From positions 1 to 64,000 of the forward strand of contig JAFWSI010000024.1 of assembly GCA_017519415.1 (NCBI GenBank): 64,000 bases of DNA. The letters are read 5' to 3'. The notes under the pieces were generated by a model. It did no database searches, was not told the DNA's origin, and saw only the letters and a list, made by a program, of their open reading frames with translations. Made by a program: the position numbers and the translations under genes. The DNA comes from Ruminococcus sp. (GTDB taxonomy: Bacteria > Bacillota > Clostridia > Oscillospirales > Ruminococcaceae). Positions within the stretch are counted from its first letter, which is position 1. Every line of letters begins with the position of its first letter. Positions 1 to 8,383 of this stretch are shown here, in pieces.

Positions 1-2054
1 CAACATCATCATCATCATCATCATCGACAACATCGACAACAACGGCGACCACAACTGCTGCTGCAACTACCACCTCAGCGGTACCGACTACTACTAAGGT
101 GATGCCGGCGACCTCTGCCATAACGGCAGTGTACCACGCCACCACTACTACAGCTTCCACGTCAGCCACCTCCCGGGCAGTCTCCACAGTGACCTCCACA
201 GCGCCTGTCACCCTTTCATCGACAGCTCCCGCTGCCGGCACTACAACAGCTGCCGTTACCGCAGCACCGACGACTTCCACGACGACTGCCGCTCCCACAA
301 CTACCACCACAACGGCAGCTCAGGCCACGACGACCGCAACAGCTGTCACTACCACAACTATCCCGCCGGTGACAACGACATCCGCAGTCAGCGACCCAAA
401 CATGGTGCAGAGGATACAGCTGACAGATTCCGATTTCACCATCACCGTAGGCGGACGCGCACTGTCCTTCGTGACCATGTTCCCTGTTTCCGCACAGGAC
501 AAGTCCGCGACATGGGAAAGCTCCGAGCCGAACATAGCAACTGTTGACGCTATCGGAAACATCACGGGAATATCCGAGGGAGAGTGTACCGTTACCGTAA
601 AGAGCAAGGCAAATCCCGAGGTCTACGCCGATATAAAGGTTAAGGTCATCGACAGCACAAGGGTAAGGGAGATAATCCTCAGCAAGTACACCATGGAGCT
701 GAACGTTGACCAGAAAGATATAGCCTATGTTACCATGAACCCCTCCACAGCTCTCGACAAGAACGAGATATGGACAAGCTCAGACGAGTCCGTGGCAAGC
801 GTTGACAAATGGGGCAATGTCTGCGGCATATCCGAGGGAGAATGCACCATAACCGTATACAGCCGCTCAAATCCTGCCGTAAAGGCGGATATAAGCGTTG
901 CTGTAAAGGATCCCAACAAGGTAAGCGGCATAAAGCTCAGCACAGACGAGCTTACAATACCCATCGACAAGAAAGGTATATCCTACGTCACCATGCTTCC
1001 CGCAAACGCCTCCGACAAGGAGGAGATATGGGTATGCTCCGACAGCCGCATCGCCAAAGTAGACCAAAACGGCTGGATAACAGGCGTGTCCGAGGGCTAT
1101 TGTGCAGTTACGGTATACAGCAAGGCGAATCCAAACGTATACGCTTCCATAAAGGTACATATCACCGATCCGGGCAAGGTAAGGGAGATAAAGCTCTCCA
1201 GTACCGAACTGGAAATAGAGCCCGGGAAGCGCGGCATTTCCTATGTTACCATGCTTCCCGAGACCGCAGCCGATGTAACCGAGATCTGGTCCTCCTCCGA
1301 TCCTGACATTGCTTCAGTGGATGAGTGGGGCAATATCCTCGGAGTCTCCGAGGGCACCTGCAAGATAACGGTGCAGAGCGCCTCAAATCCCGAGGTAACG
1401 GCTGAAATAAAGGTAACCGTAAAAAACAGGACCACAACCTCCTCCGCAACTACGACGACTACTGCAACTACCGTAACATCATCAGTCACGACCTCCACAA
1501 CAGCGGCAGCTCCCCAGCACCTCGTACAGGTGCAGAACGGAGTCACATACATTGACGGCATACTTGTTGTCAACAAATCCTACAAGCTCTCCGAGAGCTA
1601 CGACGCAAAGGGCCTCAATCCCATTGTCGCCGACTCCTTCAGGAGGCTCTCTACGGAGGCCGCTTCAAAGGGACTCAGCATAGTCTGCACATCAGGCTAC
1701 CGTTCCTATGCGGATCAGGAGAGGATATACAACAACTACGTTGCCGTTAACGGAGCGGAGATCACTGATACCTTCTCAGCAAGGCCGGGTCACTCCGAGC
1801 ACCAGACAGGTCTCGCCATTGACGTCAATTCCATAAGCGACGCCTTTGAAGGGACTCCCGAGTGCAGATGGCTTGCCGAGAACGCCCACAGGTTCGGCTT
1901 TATAATACGCTATCCCAAGGGCAAGGAAAACATCACGGGCTTCCGATACGAGCCGTGGCACATAAGGTATGTAGGGGCGTCGGCTGCCGAGGCTATATAT
2001 ACAAGCGGCCTGTGCCTTGAGGAATATCTTGGCATAGACTCATACTATCACTGA
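1..2054 (+). CDS. Big_2-repeat D-Ala-D-Ala carboxypeptidase (VanY family), 5' partial
   Basis: Secreted or surface-attached peptidase that should trim the terminal D-alanine of peptidoglycan stem peptides. The reading frame is open from the first bases (frame 3), so the start and any signal peptide lie outside the window; the internal ATG at 99 is not a believable start. Order seen: a Ser/Thr/Ala-rich linker (to about 400), four Ig-like Big_2 repeats of about 85 residues (about 405-1430), each with an S-x-D-x-x-I-A-x-V-D core and a G-x-SEG turn, a second Thr linker (1430-1510), then a VanY domain. The zinc ligands are visible in the motif GHSEHQTGLAIDV (around 1788-1826) and in EPWH (around 1950-1961). 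Big_2 repeats are usually adhesive or wall-binding spacers; here they probably position the enzyme in the envelope. The VanY assignment is firm; the substrate is inferred. Confidence 0.9.
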   Translation, partial: TSSSSSSSTTSTTTATTTAAATTTSAVPTTTKVMPATSAITAVYHATTTTASTSATSRAVSTVTSTAPVTLSSTAPAAGTTTAAVTAAPTTSTTTAAPTTTTTTAAQATTTATAVTTTTIPPVTTTSAVSDPNMVQRIQLTDSDFTITVGGRALSFVTMFPVSAQDKSATWESSEPNIATVDAIGNITGISEGECTVTVKSKANPEVYADIKVKVIDSTRVREIILSKYTMELNVDQKDIAYVTMNPSTALDKNEIWTSSDESVASVDKWGNVCGISEGECTITVYSRSNPAVKADISVAVKDPNKVSGIKLSTDELTIPIDKKGISYVTMLPANASDKEEIWVCSDSRIAKVDQNGWITGVSEGYCAVTVYSKANPNVYASIKVHITDPGKVREIKLSSTELEIEPGKRGISYVTMLPETAADVTEIWSSSDPDIASVDEWGNILGVSEGTCKITVQSASNPEVTAEIKVTVKNRTTTSSATTTTTATTVTSSVTTSTTAAAPQHLVQVQNGVTYIDGILVVNKSYKLSESYDAKGLNPIVADSFRRLSTEAASKGLSIVCTSGYRSYADQERIYNNYVAVNGAEITDTFSARPGHSEHQTGLAIDVNSISDAFEGTPECRWLAENAHRFGFIIRYPKGKENITGFRYEPWHIRYVGASAAEAIYTSGLCLEEYLGIDSYYH

Positions 2055-2061
2055 CAGCAAA

Positions 2062-2095
2062 GGGCTGCCGGAATTTATCCGGCAGCCCTGTTTTT
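2062..2095 (+). terminator. Intrinsic terminator of the VanY gene
   Basis: A perfect 10-bp GC-rich stem (GGGCTGCCGG with CCGGCAGCCC, 2062-2088) is followed directly by a T run. It starts 8 bp after the stop codon. Confidence 0.9.
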
Positions 2096-2106
2096 ATATC
2101 AAAGCA

Positions 2107-2151
2107 GCCCTCAGAAGCTCCGCCATGTGTCCGGAAGCTTATCCTGAGGGC
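2107..2151. other. Unassigned stem-loop
   Basis: GCCCTCAG (2107-2114) pairs with CTGAGGGC (2144-2151), and the inner arms AAGCTCCG and CGGAAGCTT pair with one bulge, giving a 15-16 bp hairpin. There is no T run after it, so it is not an obvious terminator. It could belong to an upstream part of the structured RNA region or be a repeat remnant. The rest of 2152-2340 shows nothing recognisable. Confidence 0.35.
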
Positions 2152-2344
2152 AGGTACCTTGCCACTTCCTGACGGCAGCGCTCATATTGCCGCTTACATT
2201 ATATTATGCAGAAAGCGCAAAAAGGTACAAAGAAATTTCTTACAGCACAGGGCTTTGTCACCATTGTCAGCAATATGTAACCGTACTGTGACCGTCCGTA
2301 AGCAAATATTTCCAAACTGTATTCAAACCGAAATTGCTCTGTTA

Positions 2345-2373
2345 TTGCATATTCCGCAGAAACAGGCTATAAT
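2345..2373 (+). promoter_or_regulatory. Sigma-70 type promoter for the putative ncRNA
   Basis: TTGCAT (2345-2350), a 17-bp spacer, then a consensus TATAAT (2368-2373). No convincing protein gene follows before the terminator at 2690, so the predicted product is an RNA beginning near 2380. Confidence 0.75.
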
Positions 2374-2379
2374 AAGATC

Positions 2380-2735
2380 AAGGAAAAGGAAATAAAAGAT
2401 CTCATAAAAAACTTCATTGTTCCTCATCCGGATGCCGACCATACCTCCCGGCGTCCGGGTCCCACGACGGTGCCGCACACCACCGTCCTCTGAACACACC
2501 TTTCGGAAAGAGAATAAACCGCCGGCGCAACAGTGTCGGCGGTTCTCTTCTGTCTGTGAAAGAGAACTGCTATACATAGGGACAAAGGCACCTCTGCCGA
2601 AGCCGAAGGAGGTGCGTTCCGGCAGAGGCTGACTCAATAATCATGCCTTACATATACAAGTGATTTCAGAGGCGTAAAAAGACGAAAAAGATCCCGTAAT
2701 TGTAAGAACTCACAATTACGGGATCATATTTTTGT
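2380..2735 (+). ncRNA. Putative structured non-coding RNA, family not recognised
   Basis: About 350 nt bounded by a near-consensus promoter and an intrinsic terminator, without a credible ORF. Helices seen: P1 CCGGATGCCG/CGGCGTCCGG (2428-2437 with 2449-2458); P2 GACGGTG/CACCGTC (2466-2472 with 2481-2487); long-range CTCTGAA/TTCAGAG (2488-2494 with 2665-2671); P3 AACCGCCG/CGGCGGTT (2517-2524 with 2537-2544), whose 3' arm competes with GTTCTCTT/AAGAGAAC (2542-2549 with 2560-2567); and GCACCTC/GAGGTGC (2588-2594 with 2609-2615), whose loop TGCCG can pair with CGGCA at 2620-2624 as a pseudoknot, or refold into a 9-bp hairpin. I looked for RNase P, tmRNA, SRP and 6S signatures and saw none. It may be a divergent member of a known class such as 6S or raiA RNA, or an undescribed RNA. 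Strand is inferred from the promoter. Confidence 0.55.
2690..2733. terminator. Bidirectional terminator
   Basis: A perfect 14-bp stem, GATCCCGTAATTGT (2690-2703) with its complement at 2712-2725, has a T-rich tail on the plus strand and an A run before it (T-rich on the minus strand). It can end both the putative RNA and the GH5 gene read from the other side. Confidence 0.85.
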
Positions 2736-2841
2736 GCATAACAGAGAATTCAAAAATTATTTTTCCGTTATACAACCGTTTCGGGTTGATTCTGACCGCT
2801 TTTTTACCCCCTTATGGAAGGGCACTTCAAAGCGGAGCTTT

Positions 2842-5130
2842 TTATGCATTCGGGTTGAGAGTATTTCTCTTGCCCAGCAGGAAGGTCTGGATAAGTGAAG
2901 CGTCCGCGCTGGTAATACCGTTGGGATAGCCCTCAACGTCGGCTCTCTTCCTGCCCTCCTCGGTGATATGGTGGGCGTCGGAGCCGTTGAGACCGTACTT
3001 GTTGGGATTTGCGATAGACTGCATGATAAGAACTGCGTCTGACATATCAACGGAATCGTCGCAGTTAGCGTCGCCCCAGACAATATTGTCGGTATTCGGA
3101 TCACCTTTGGTCGTTGTGGTCTCCGAGCCGTTATCCTTTATGGTTACGTTATAGGAAATATCCACGTTATAGCAGTAATTATTCATATAGTAATTACCTG
3201 CGCCGCCGGTGATATTTACGACATATTCTCCTGCGGGAAGGGTATTGAACTTATCGGACTTAACGCTGTTTCCTGCACCGTCCGAAACAGTTACGGAAGC
3301 CGACCCTCCTAGATCATCGGCCATGTATCTGTTGGCAGCTCCGCTTCCGCTCTGGGGAGTTCCTCCGAAGACAAGTCCGCTCAGATCGAGCTCCTCGCCA
3401 ACATTATAGACTGTCTTTGTGGGATAGGAGTCAACGCCCTTGAAGTTATAACCCGGATGAGTTGAGGGTACAGGCATCGTGGTTGTCACTGTAGTGGTGA
3501 CGGTTGTGGTCGTTTCGATCGTGGTAGTGGTCGAAGAAGTGGTCAGAGTAGTTGTTGTGGTAGTAACAGGCTTTGTGGTGGTAGTCGTTGTAGTCTTGTC
3601 AACGACAACAGGCTGACCGCCGCCGCTCTTGCCGCCGTCAAGGTTGCTCTTGGCGCCCGACGAATAGAACTGATTGAGCGAGAGGCCGTTATTGCCGAGA
3701 GCTGTCTGATGATCGAGACCGATGAACTTTCCGCCGTCGGTCTGCCAGAGTGTCTTCTTGAGGATACCGTAACGTGCCGAATCCCATGTGAGGAAGTCAT
3801 GGCTGAGAAGTCCGCCTGTATCACCAGAGTTGGGGTTCAGGCACCAGTAGGTGTGGTTGATGTGGTTCTTGAGCATATAATCTGCCAGGAGCTCCATCCA
3901 CTTCTGATTCTTGGTTCCGTCAACGAAGCCGCCCCACTCGCCGATAAGGAGAGGAGCAATATCCTGATCGTTGATGTAAGCCCATGTATCGTACCAGTAA
4001 TCGTCAAGGAGAGTCTGTGTGGTGAAGTTCTTGTCGAACCAGGTCTGAGCGTATACGGACGGGCCGTAGTCATGAGGTGAATAAACTATCTTGGACTGTC
4101 TCTCGGGTGTGGACATCTTTATGGGATAGTCCTTTGCACCGCGGAGGTTTCCGCCCCACCATGCGCCGTACCATTTCTTGTCGTCCTCGGTCTTGGGCTC
4201 CCATACGTCGGGAGTATCGAAGGTATAGCCCTTTTCGGTTATGGGGTACTGCTCGATTCCCTCGATGAAGATGAGGGCGTTGGGATTGACGTCGAGGATA
4301 GCCTCAGCGCACTTTGTAGCAGCGTATGCCCAGTTGTTCTCGTCCGTGGAATTGTCCCACTTTGCAATGGTGCTGGGGCAGGTATTGCCTGTGTATCCGC
4401 GCTTGCCGTGAGGCTCGTTCTTCAGGTCGTAGCCGAGAAGGGTATCGTCGTTTGCGTACTTCTTGGCCAGCCATACAAGAGTATCCTGCCAGTCCTTGCT
4501 GGAGATACCGGCCTTGCCGTACCAGAGCTCGTAGTCGTGACCGGAGTTGTTCTCATCGGGGCTGTGTATGTCGATAAACGCTTTAAGGCCGTACTTCTTG
4601 CACTTCTGCATGATGATGTCGAAGATCTCCATGGAGTTCTTCACTGTCTTTCCGTCGGACTCAACGAAATCCTTGTTGATATTCGTGTAATAGCCTGCGG
4701 GAGTTACCTTTCCGTCCTCGCCCACAACGTCCTCGGGAGGAGTATAGGAAGCCTGAACAGAGCTTACTGCATGGGGCTTTCCGTCCATCCACGATTTCAG
4801 CAGCGTGGTGGAGATAGGAAGGCGGAGAACGTTGATGCCGTGGTCGGCGATAGTCTGGAGCATATCGTCAACATCTGCCGCATAGAGACCGTGTGCGCAG
4901 TTCTCCGAGCAGTTGAAGCCGAACCAGTTAGCTCCCGTAAGCCATACCTCGTTTCCGTTCATGTCGTAAAGACGGCTGCCCACAGCATGGAGCCAGTCGT
5001 CGCCTGTGTCGTCGGCAGCCAGCGCCGAGCTTACGCGGTCGGGCGCTTCTGTCGGTACATAGATCGCAGTTCCGGTAACGGTAACTGCCGCAGCGGCTAA
5101 AGCCGCTACCGAGCGTAAAAACTTCTTCAT
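2842..5130 (-). CDS. GH5 endoglucanase with Ig-like module and dockerin (762 aa)
   Basis: Secreted cellulase predicted to hydrolyse internal beta-1,4-glucan bonds and to be docked into a cellulosome. Order: signal peptide (about 1-30), GH5 catalytic barrel (about 45-470), Thr-rich linker, a beta-sandwich module of about 110 residues (about 555-665), and a C-terminal dockerin (about 680-755) with two Ca-binding segments (DANCDDSVDMSDAVLIMQ and DVEGYPNGITSADASLIQ). The acid/base is E239 in LKNEP and the nucleophile E398 in IGEWGG. The ATG at 5130 follows a GAGAGGG site. It lies 68 bp downstream of a paralogous GH5 gene with no terminator between them, so the two are probably co-transcribed. Closest alternative: another GH5 beta-glucanase specificity. 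Confidence 0.93.
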   Translation of the reverse strand: MKKFLRSVAALAAAAVTVTGTAIYVPTEAPDRVSSALAADDTGDDWLHAVGSRLYDMNGNEVWLTGANWFGFNCSENCAHGLYAADVDDMLQTIADHGINVLRLPISTTLLKSWMDGKPHAVSSVQASYTPPEDVVGEDGKVTPAGYYTNINKDFVESDGKTVKNSMEIFDIIMQKCKKYGLKAFIDIHSPDENNSGHDYELWYGKAGISSKDWQDTLVWLAKKYANDDTLLGYDLKNEPHGKRGYTGNTCPSTIAKWDNSTDENNWAYAATKCAEAILDVNPNALIFIEGIEQYPITEKGYTFDTPDVWEPKTEDDKKWYGAWWGGNLRGAKDYPIKMSTPERQSKIVYSPHDYGPSVYAQTWFDKNFTTQTLLDDYWYDTWAYINDQDIAPLLIGEWGGFVDGTKNQKWMELLADYMLKNHINHTYWCLNPNSGDTGGLLSHDFLTWDSARYGILKKTLWQTDGGKFIGLDHQTALGNNGLSLNQFYSSGAKSNLDGGKSGGGQPVVVDKTTTTTTTKPVTTTTTTLTTSSTTTTIETTTTVTTTVTTTMPVPSTHPGYNFKGVDSYPTKTVYNVGEELDLSGLVFGGTPQSGSGAANRYMADDLGGSASVTVSDGAGNSVKSDKFNTLPAGEYVVNITGGAGNYYMNNYCYNVDISYNVTIKDNGSETTTTKGDPNTDNIVWGDANCDDSVDMSDAVLIMQSIANPNKYGLNGSDAHHITEEGRKRADVEGYPNGITSADASLIQTFLLGKRNTLNPNA

Positions 5131-5198
5131 AATTTTTCCCTCTCATAATAAATGTTTATTTTCACCACGCTCTCCCCTGCAGAGGCGCGGTAAATAGC

Positions 5199-7070
5199 TT
5201 ACTTTTCGGGGAGCCCCTCAACTGCGCCGAGAAGATACTTCTGTATCGATACCGCGTCGCTGTTGGTAACTCCGTTGTTTTTTCCGTCAACATCGCTGTT
5301 GTCGAGGCCCTTCTGAGTCATGTGATGCTCATCGGTGCCGTTGAGTCCGAACCTGTTGGGGTTGGATATGAACTGCATTATCAGGACAGCATCCGCCATA
5401 TCAACACCGCTGTCGCAGTTAGCGTCACCATAAACGCGATTACTGACGATGGTAGTCGTAGTGGATGACGAAGTTGCTGAAGATGTGCTTGTGGAGGTGC
5501 TTGTCGATGTTGCGGTGGTTGTAGTGGTAGTGGTTGCCGAAGACGTTGTTGTGGTGGTCGTCGTTGTAGTGGTAACGGAGGTCGTCGGACCCGGCTGATC
5601 CGGATCCACAGGCTGACCGCTTGAAGTCTTTCCGCCGTCGAGGTTGCTTCCCTCCGAGGACGAGTAATTGGTATAGAAATCGTTCAGGGATATACCGTTC
5701 TGTCCGAGAGCCACCTGATGATCGAGGCCGATGAACTTCTTGGAGTTCTTTGTCTTCCATATTGCGGGATAATAGTAGGTCTCATACTTCTTCTGATCCC
5801 AGTTTACCGTGGTTTTTCCGACGATAGTACCGTCAGAGCCCTGGGTCGTACCGAAGATGACGTCCTTCCACAGTCCTCCCGTGTCTCCCGAGTCGTCGTT
5901 GAGGCACCAAAAGGTGTGGTTGATATGATTCTTTATCATATAATCGCGGAGAAGTCCGAGCCATTTCTCGTTGTCTCCGTTGTCAAGACGTCCGCCCCAT
6001 TCGCCTATGAGAAGAGGATACATATCCTTTTCCACCAGATATGCCCATGTGTCGCGCCAGTAGTCGTCAAGGAGGGTAGCCTCCGTGAAGTCCTTGTGGA
6101 ACCAGTGCTGGTCGCTTACTATGGGGCCGTAATCGTGAGGCGAATAGACTATCTGTCCCGTTCCCGACTTGGGCATTACGGGATACTTTTCAACGCCGCG
6201 GAGGTTTCCGCCCCACCATGCGCCGTGTCCCTCGAAGCCCTCTACGCCCTCGATGATTATGAGTGCATTGGGGTTCTTTTCAAGGATAGCGTCCGCACAG
6301 TCCTGAGCGGCCTTCTTCCAGTTGTTGGGATCGTCCGAATCGTCCCATATCGCATCTACGGGAGCTCCGCCGTACTTGCTGTGGGGCTCGTTCTTGAGAT
6401 CGAAGCCGATAAGGGTATCGTCGTTCTTGTAGTGGTCTGCGCACCATGCAAGAGTCTCTATCCAGAGATCCGTGGTTACCGCGACGTTTTTGCCGTCCCT
6501 TCCCATGAAATCCTTTCCGTACCAGAGACCGTAGTTGTGTCCCGAGTTGTTGGATTCGGGGCTGTGTATGTCGATGAAGGCCTTGACGCCGTACTTCTTG
6601 CACTTTGCAAGGAGGACGTCAAAGAGCTCCATGCTGTTAACCACGCTTCCGTCGTCCTTGATAAGATCGACATTGAAGGGGTAGCTGGGGTCCTTGTTGG
6701 GCTTTATGCTCTTGATGGGATCGGGGTCGCCGATCATCCAGTTATAAAGGAGCTCCGTGGAGACGGGAAGCCTCAGCACGTTCACGCCGTGGTCGGCGAT
6801 CTCCCTCATAAGGTCGTCGATGTCTCCGCTCCAGAGGTAGTGGGGCGAGCACTCGGTACAGTTGAATCCGAACCAGTTCGCTCCCGTGAGCCATACCTCG
6901 TTGCCGTTCATGTCGTAGATGCGGCTCCCCTTTACATGGAGCCAGTCGTCGTTATTGGTATCGACGGCCTTAGCCGTCATGTCGGTGCGGCTGAAATAGG
7001 GAGCTGCTCCCGAAGCCGCCATTGCCGCGGCAGCAAAAAAGGCCGCAGCTGCACGCATTAATTTTTTCAT
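5199..7070 (-). CDS. GH5 endoglucanase with dockerin (623 aa)
   Basis: Second secreted cellulosomal GH5 endoglucanase, paralogous to the downstream gene. Signal peptide (about 1-30), GH5 barrel (about 45-450) with acid/base E228 in LKNEP and nucleophile E357 in IGEWGG, a Thr/Ser linker rich in TTTT and STS repeats, and a C-terminal dockerin (about 540-615) of the VDMADAVLIMQ type. An upstream in-frame start at 7226 is rejected: the ATG at 7070 begins a typical signal peptide and has GAGGGG 10 bp upstream, while the longer form would overlap the promoter. It lacks the Ig-like module of its neighbour. It is the first gene after a strong promoter at 7125-7153. Confidence 0.94.
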   Translation of the reverse strand: MKKLMRAAAAFFAAAAMAASGAAPYFSRTDMTAKAVDTNNDDWLHVKGSRIYDMNGNEVWLTGANWFGFNCTECSPHYLWSGDIDDLMREIADHGVNVLRLPVSTELLYNWMIGDPDPIKSIKPNKDPSYPFNVDLIKDDGSVVNSMELFDVLLAKCKKYGVKAFIDIHSPESNNSGHNYGLWYGKDFMGRDGKNVAVTTDLWIETLAWCADHYKNDDTLIGFDLKNEPHSKYGGAPVDAIWDDSDDPNNWKKAAQDCADAILEKNPNALIIIEGVEGFEGHGAWWGGNLRGVEKYPVMPKSGTGQIVYSPHDYGPIVSDQHWFHKDFTEATLLDDYWRDTWAYLVEKDMYPLLIGEWGGRLDNGDNEKWLGLLRDYMIKNHINHTFWCLNDDSGDTGGLWKDVIFGTTQGSDGTIVGKTTVNWDQKKYETYYYPAIWKTKNSKKFIGLDHQVALGQNGISLNDFYTNYSSSEGSNLDGGKTSSGQPVDPDQPGPTTSVTTTTTTTTTTSSATTTTTTTATSTSTSTSTSSATSSSTTTTIVSNRVYGDANCDSGVDMADAVLIMQFISNPNRFGLNGTDEHHMTQKGLDNSDVDGKNNGVTNSDAVSIQKYLLGAVEGLPEK

Positions 7071-7103
7071 TTTAATTTCCCCTCTCATAAAGCATACTCT
7101 CTC

Positions 7104-7127
7104 AGTATACTTATATTTAAGTATATT
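7104..7127. promoter_or_regulatory. Inverted repeat, candidate operator of the GH5 pair
   Basis: AGTATACTT (7104-7112) and AAGTATATT (7119-7127) form an inverted repeat, 8 of 9 matching, with a 6-bp spacer. It overlaps the -10 box of the minus-strand cellulase promoter and its start site, a common place for a repressor. No regulator gene lies next to it. Confidence 0.45.
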
Positions 7128-7153
7128 GTAACATTTCAGGCACGGAATGTCAA
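7125..7153 (-). promoter_or_regulatory. Promoter of the GH5 cellulase pair
   Basis: On the minus strand: consensus TTGACA (7148-7153), 17-bp spacer, TACAAT (7125-7130). About 55 bp upstream of the start codon of the first GH5 gene. Confidence 0.85.
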
Positions 7154-7223
7154 TAGTTTTTGAGCGTTTTGAAGCTATTTCAGCACATTTTGATATACTT
7201 TCCGCAATCCGTGAACAGGACAG

Positions 7224-7253
7224 CAAAAAGGCGGGAGAACAGTGTCTCCCGCC
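7224..7253 (-). terminator. Terminator of ddh
   Basis: GGCGGGAGA (7230-7238) pairs with TCTCCCGCC (7245-7253). Read on the minus strand it is followed by a T run. It separates ddh from the cellulase promoter. Confidence 0.85.
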
Positions 7254-7266
7254 ATAAAAGCATATA

Positions 7267-8256
7267 TCAGAGCATTGAAGCCCTGAGCTCCTCGCCCGAA
7301 AGCCTTGAAAGGTATGCGGGAGCTATATCAAAAGCAGTCTTGCAGCCTGTCGCGCCCTCTGCCCTGAGTCTTGCAAGGGCTCTTGCATAGCAGATGAGCA
7401 CACTTGCGGTGAACTCGGGATTTGACTCCAGCTTCAGGGAATACTCTATCATCTGATGAGTCTTCTCGCCGTTGCCCGTGAGACCGCTCCTCATTACGAA
7501 GCCGCCGTGAGGCATCTTGTTGTGCTTTGCCTCGAACTCCTCCTCGGTGATGAAGTTTACGGTGGTATCGTACTCGTCGAAGTAGTTCTTCATGGTCTTT
7601 ATATCGTTCTCGATCCTTGCAAGGTCCGCGTCCTCCTCGGGAACCACCCAGCACTCTCTCAGGTGCTTCTGACGTGTGGTGAGCTCGGGCTGGCTGCCGC
7701 TGCGTACAGCCTCCATAGCAGACTCGATAGGTACAGTGTACTGTATGCCCCTCTTTACGCCCTCAACGCGGCGGATAGCGTCGGAGTGGCCCTGGCTCAC
7801 GCCCTTGCCCCAGAAGGTATAGCTCTTGCCGTTGGGGAGTATGGACTCCGCATAGAGTCTGTTCAGCGAGAAAAGGCCGGGATCCCAGCCGAGGGATATA
7901 AATGCAAGGTGACCGCTCTCCCTTGCAGCCTTGTCAACGTTTGCAAAGTGCTCGGGTATCCTTGCGTGAGTGTCGAAGCTGTCGATAACGTTGAAGAGCT
8001 TCGCCATTTCGGGAGTCTGCTTCGGAAGGTCGGTAGCGCTTCCTCCGCAGATTATCATTACGTCTATATCATCGGTCATCTTAGCGGCGTCGGCGATACT
8101 GTACACTTCAGCGCCTGCTGTGAGCGGCTTCACTGTTGAGGGATCGCGGCGGGTGAAGATACCTGCCAGCTCCATATCGTCGTTCTGGCGGATCGCCAGC
8201 TCAACGCCTCTGCCGAGATTGCCGTAGCCTGATATTCCTATTCTTGTTTTTCCCAT
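7267..8256 (-). CDS. ddh: meso-Diaminopimelate dehydrogenase (329 aa)
   Basis: NADPH-dependent enzyme that aminates tetrahydrodipicolinate to meso-diaminopimelate in one step, feeding lysine and peptidoglycan synthesis. The N-terminal Rossmann motif GISGYGNLGRG (about residues 5-15) is followed by typical Ddh segments such as FDTHARIPEH, SLGWDPGLFS and the C-terminal Ddh domain. Length matches the family (about 325 aa). I use the ATG at 8256, with AAGGAGG at a good distance (8264-8272), not the longer in-frame start at 8298. It has its own promoter and terminator, so it is monocistronic and separate from carB upstream. Confidence 0.95.
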   Translation of the reverse strand: MGKTRIGISGYGNLGRGVELAIRQNDDMELAGIFTRRDPSTVKPLTAGAEVYSIADAAKMTDDIDVMIICGGSATDLPKQTPEMAKLFNVIDSFDTHARIPEHFANVDKAARESGHLAFISLGWDPGLFSLNRLYAESILPNGKSYTFWGKGVSQGHSDAIRRVEGVKRGIQYTVPIESAMEAVRSGSQPELTTRQKHLRECWVVPEEDADLARIENDIKTMKNYFDEYDTTVNFITEEEFEAKHNKMPHGGFVMRSGLTGNGEKTHQMIEYSLKLESNPEFTASVLICYARALARLRAEGATGCKTAFDIAPAYLSRLSGEELRASML

Positions 8257-8309
8257 TGGAAATACCTCCTTTAAATTACCGTGCCCGCCATTGGACACAG
8301 TCTGCTGAT

Positions 8310-8338
8310 ATTATATCACCTTTTTTCAGAGTTGTAAA
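8310..8338 (-). promoter_or_regulatory. Promoter of ddh
   Basis: Minus strand: TTTACA (8333-8338), 17-bp spacer, TATAAT (8310-8315), upstream of the ddh ribosome binding site. Confidence 0.75.
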
Positions 8339-8383
8339 GCTTAAATCATAATTCCGGGCCTGCCCTGCCAAAGGCTAAGGGCT

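Noticed and set aside
1-60. Repeated TCATCATCATCA at the window start as a possible CRISPR or microsatellite
   Set aside because: It is in frame and encodes a Ser/Thr linker of the VanY protein, with no spacer structure.
2107-2151. Possible small SRP RNA because of CCATGTGTCCGGAAGC
   Set aside because: It lacks the GGAAGGAAGCA core and the flanking asymmetric loop of helix 8; it is only a hairpin.
2323-2637. 104-codon minus-strand frame over the putative RNA
   Set aside because: Sequence follows the RNA hairpins, has no RBS and no protein-like composition; the plus-strand promoter and terminator favour an RNA.
5718-7061. 447-codon open frame on the plus strand opposite the second GH5 gene
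   Set aside because: It is antisense to a clear catalytic domain and only reflects codon bias; no ribosome binding site or protein-like profile.
8360-8382. Hairpin after carB as a terminator
   Set aside because: Short stem and no T run on the minus strand; left unannotated although transcription must stop near ddh.
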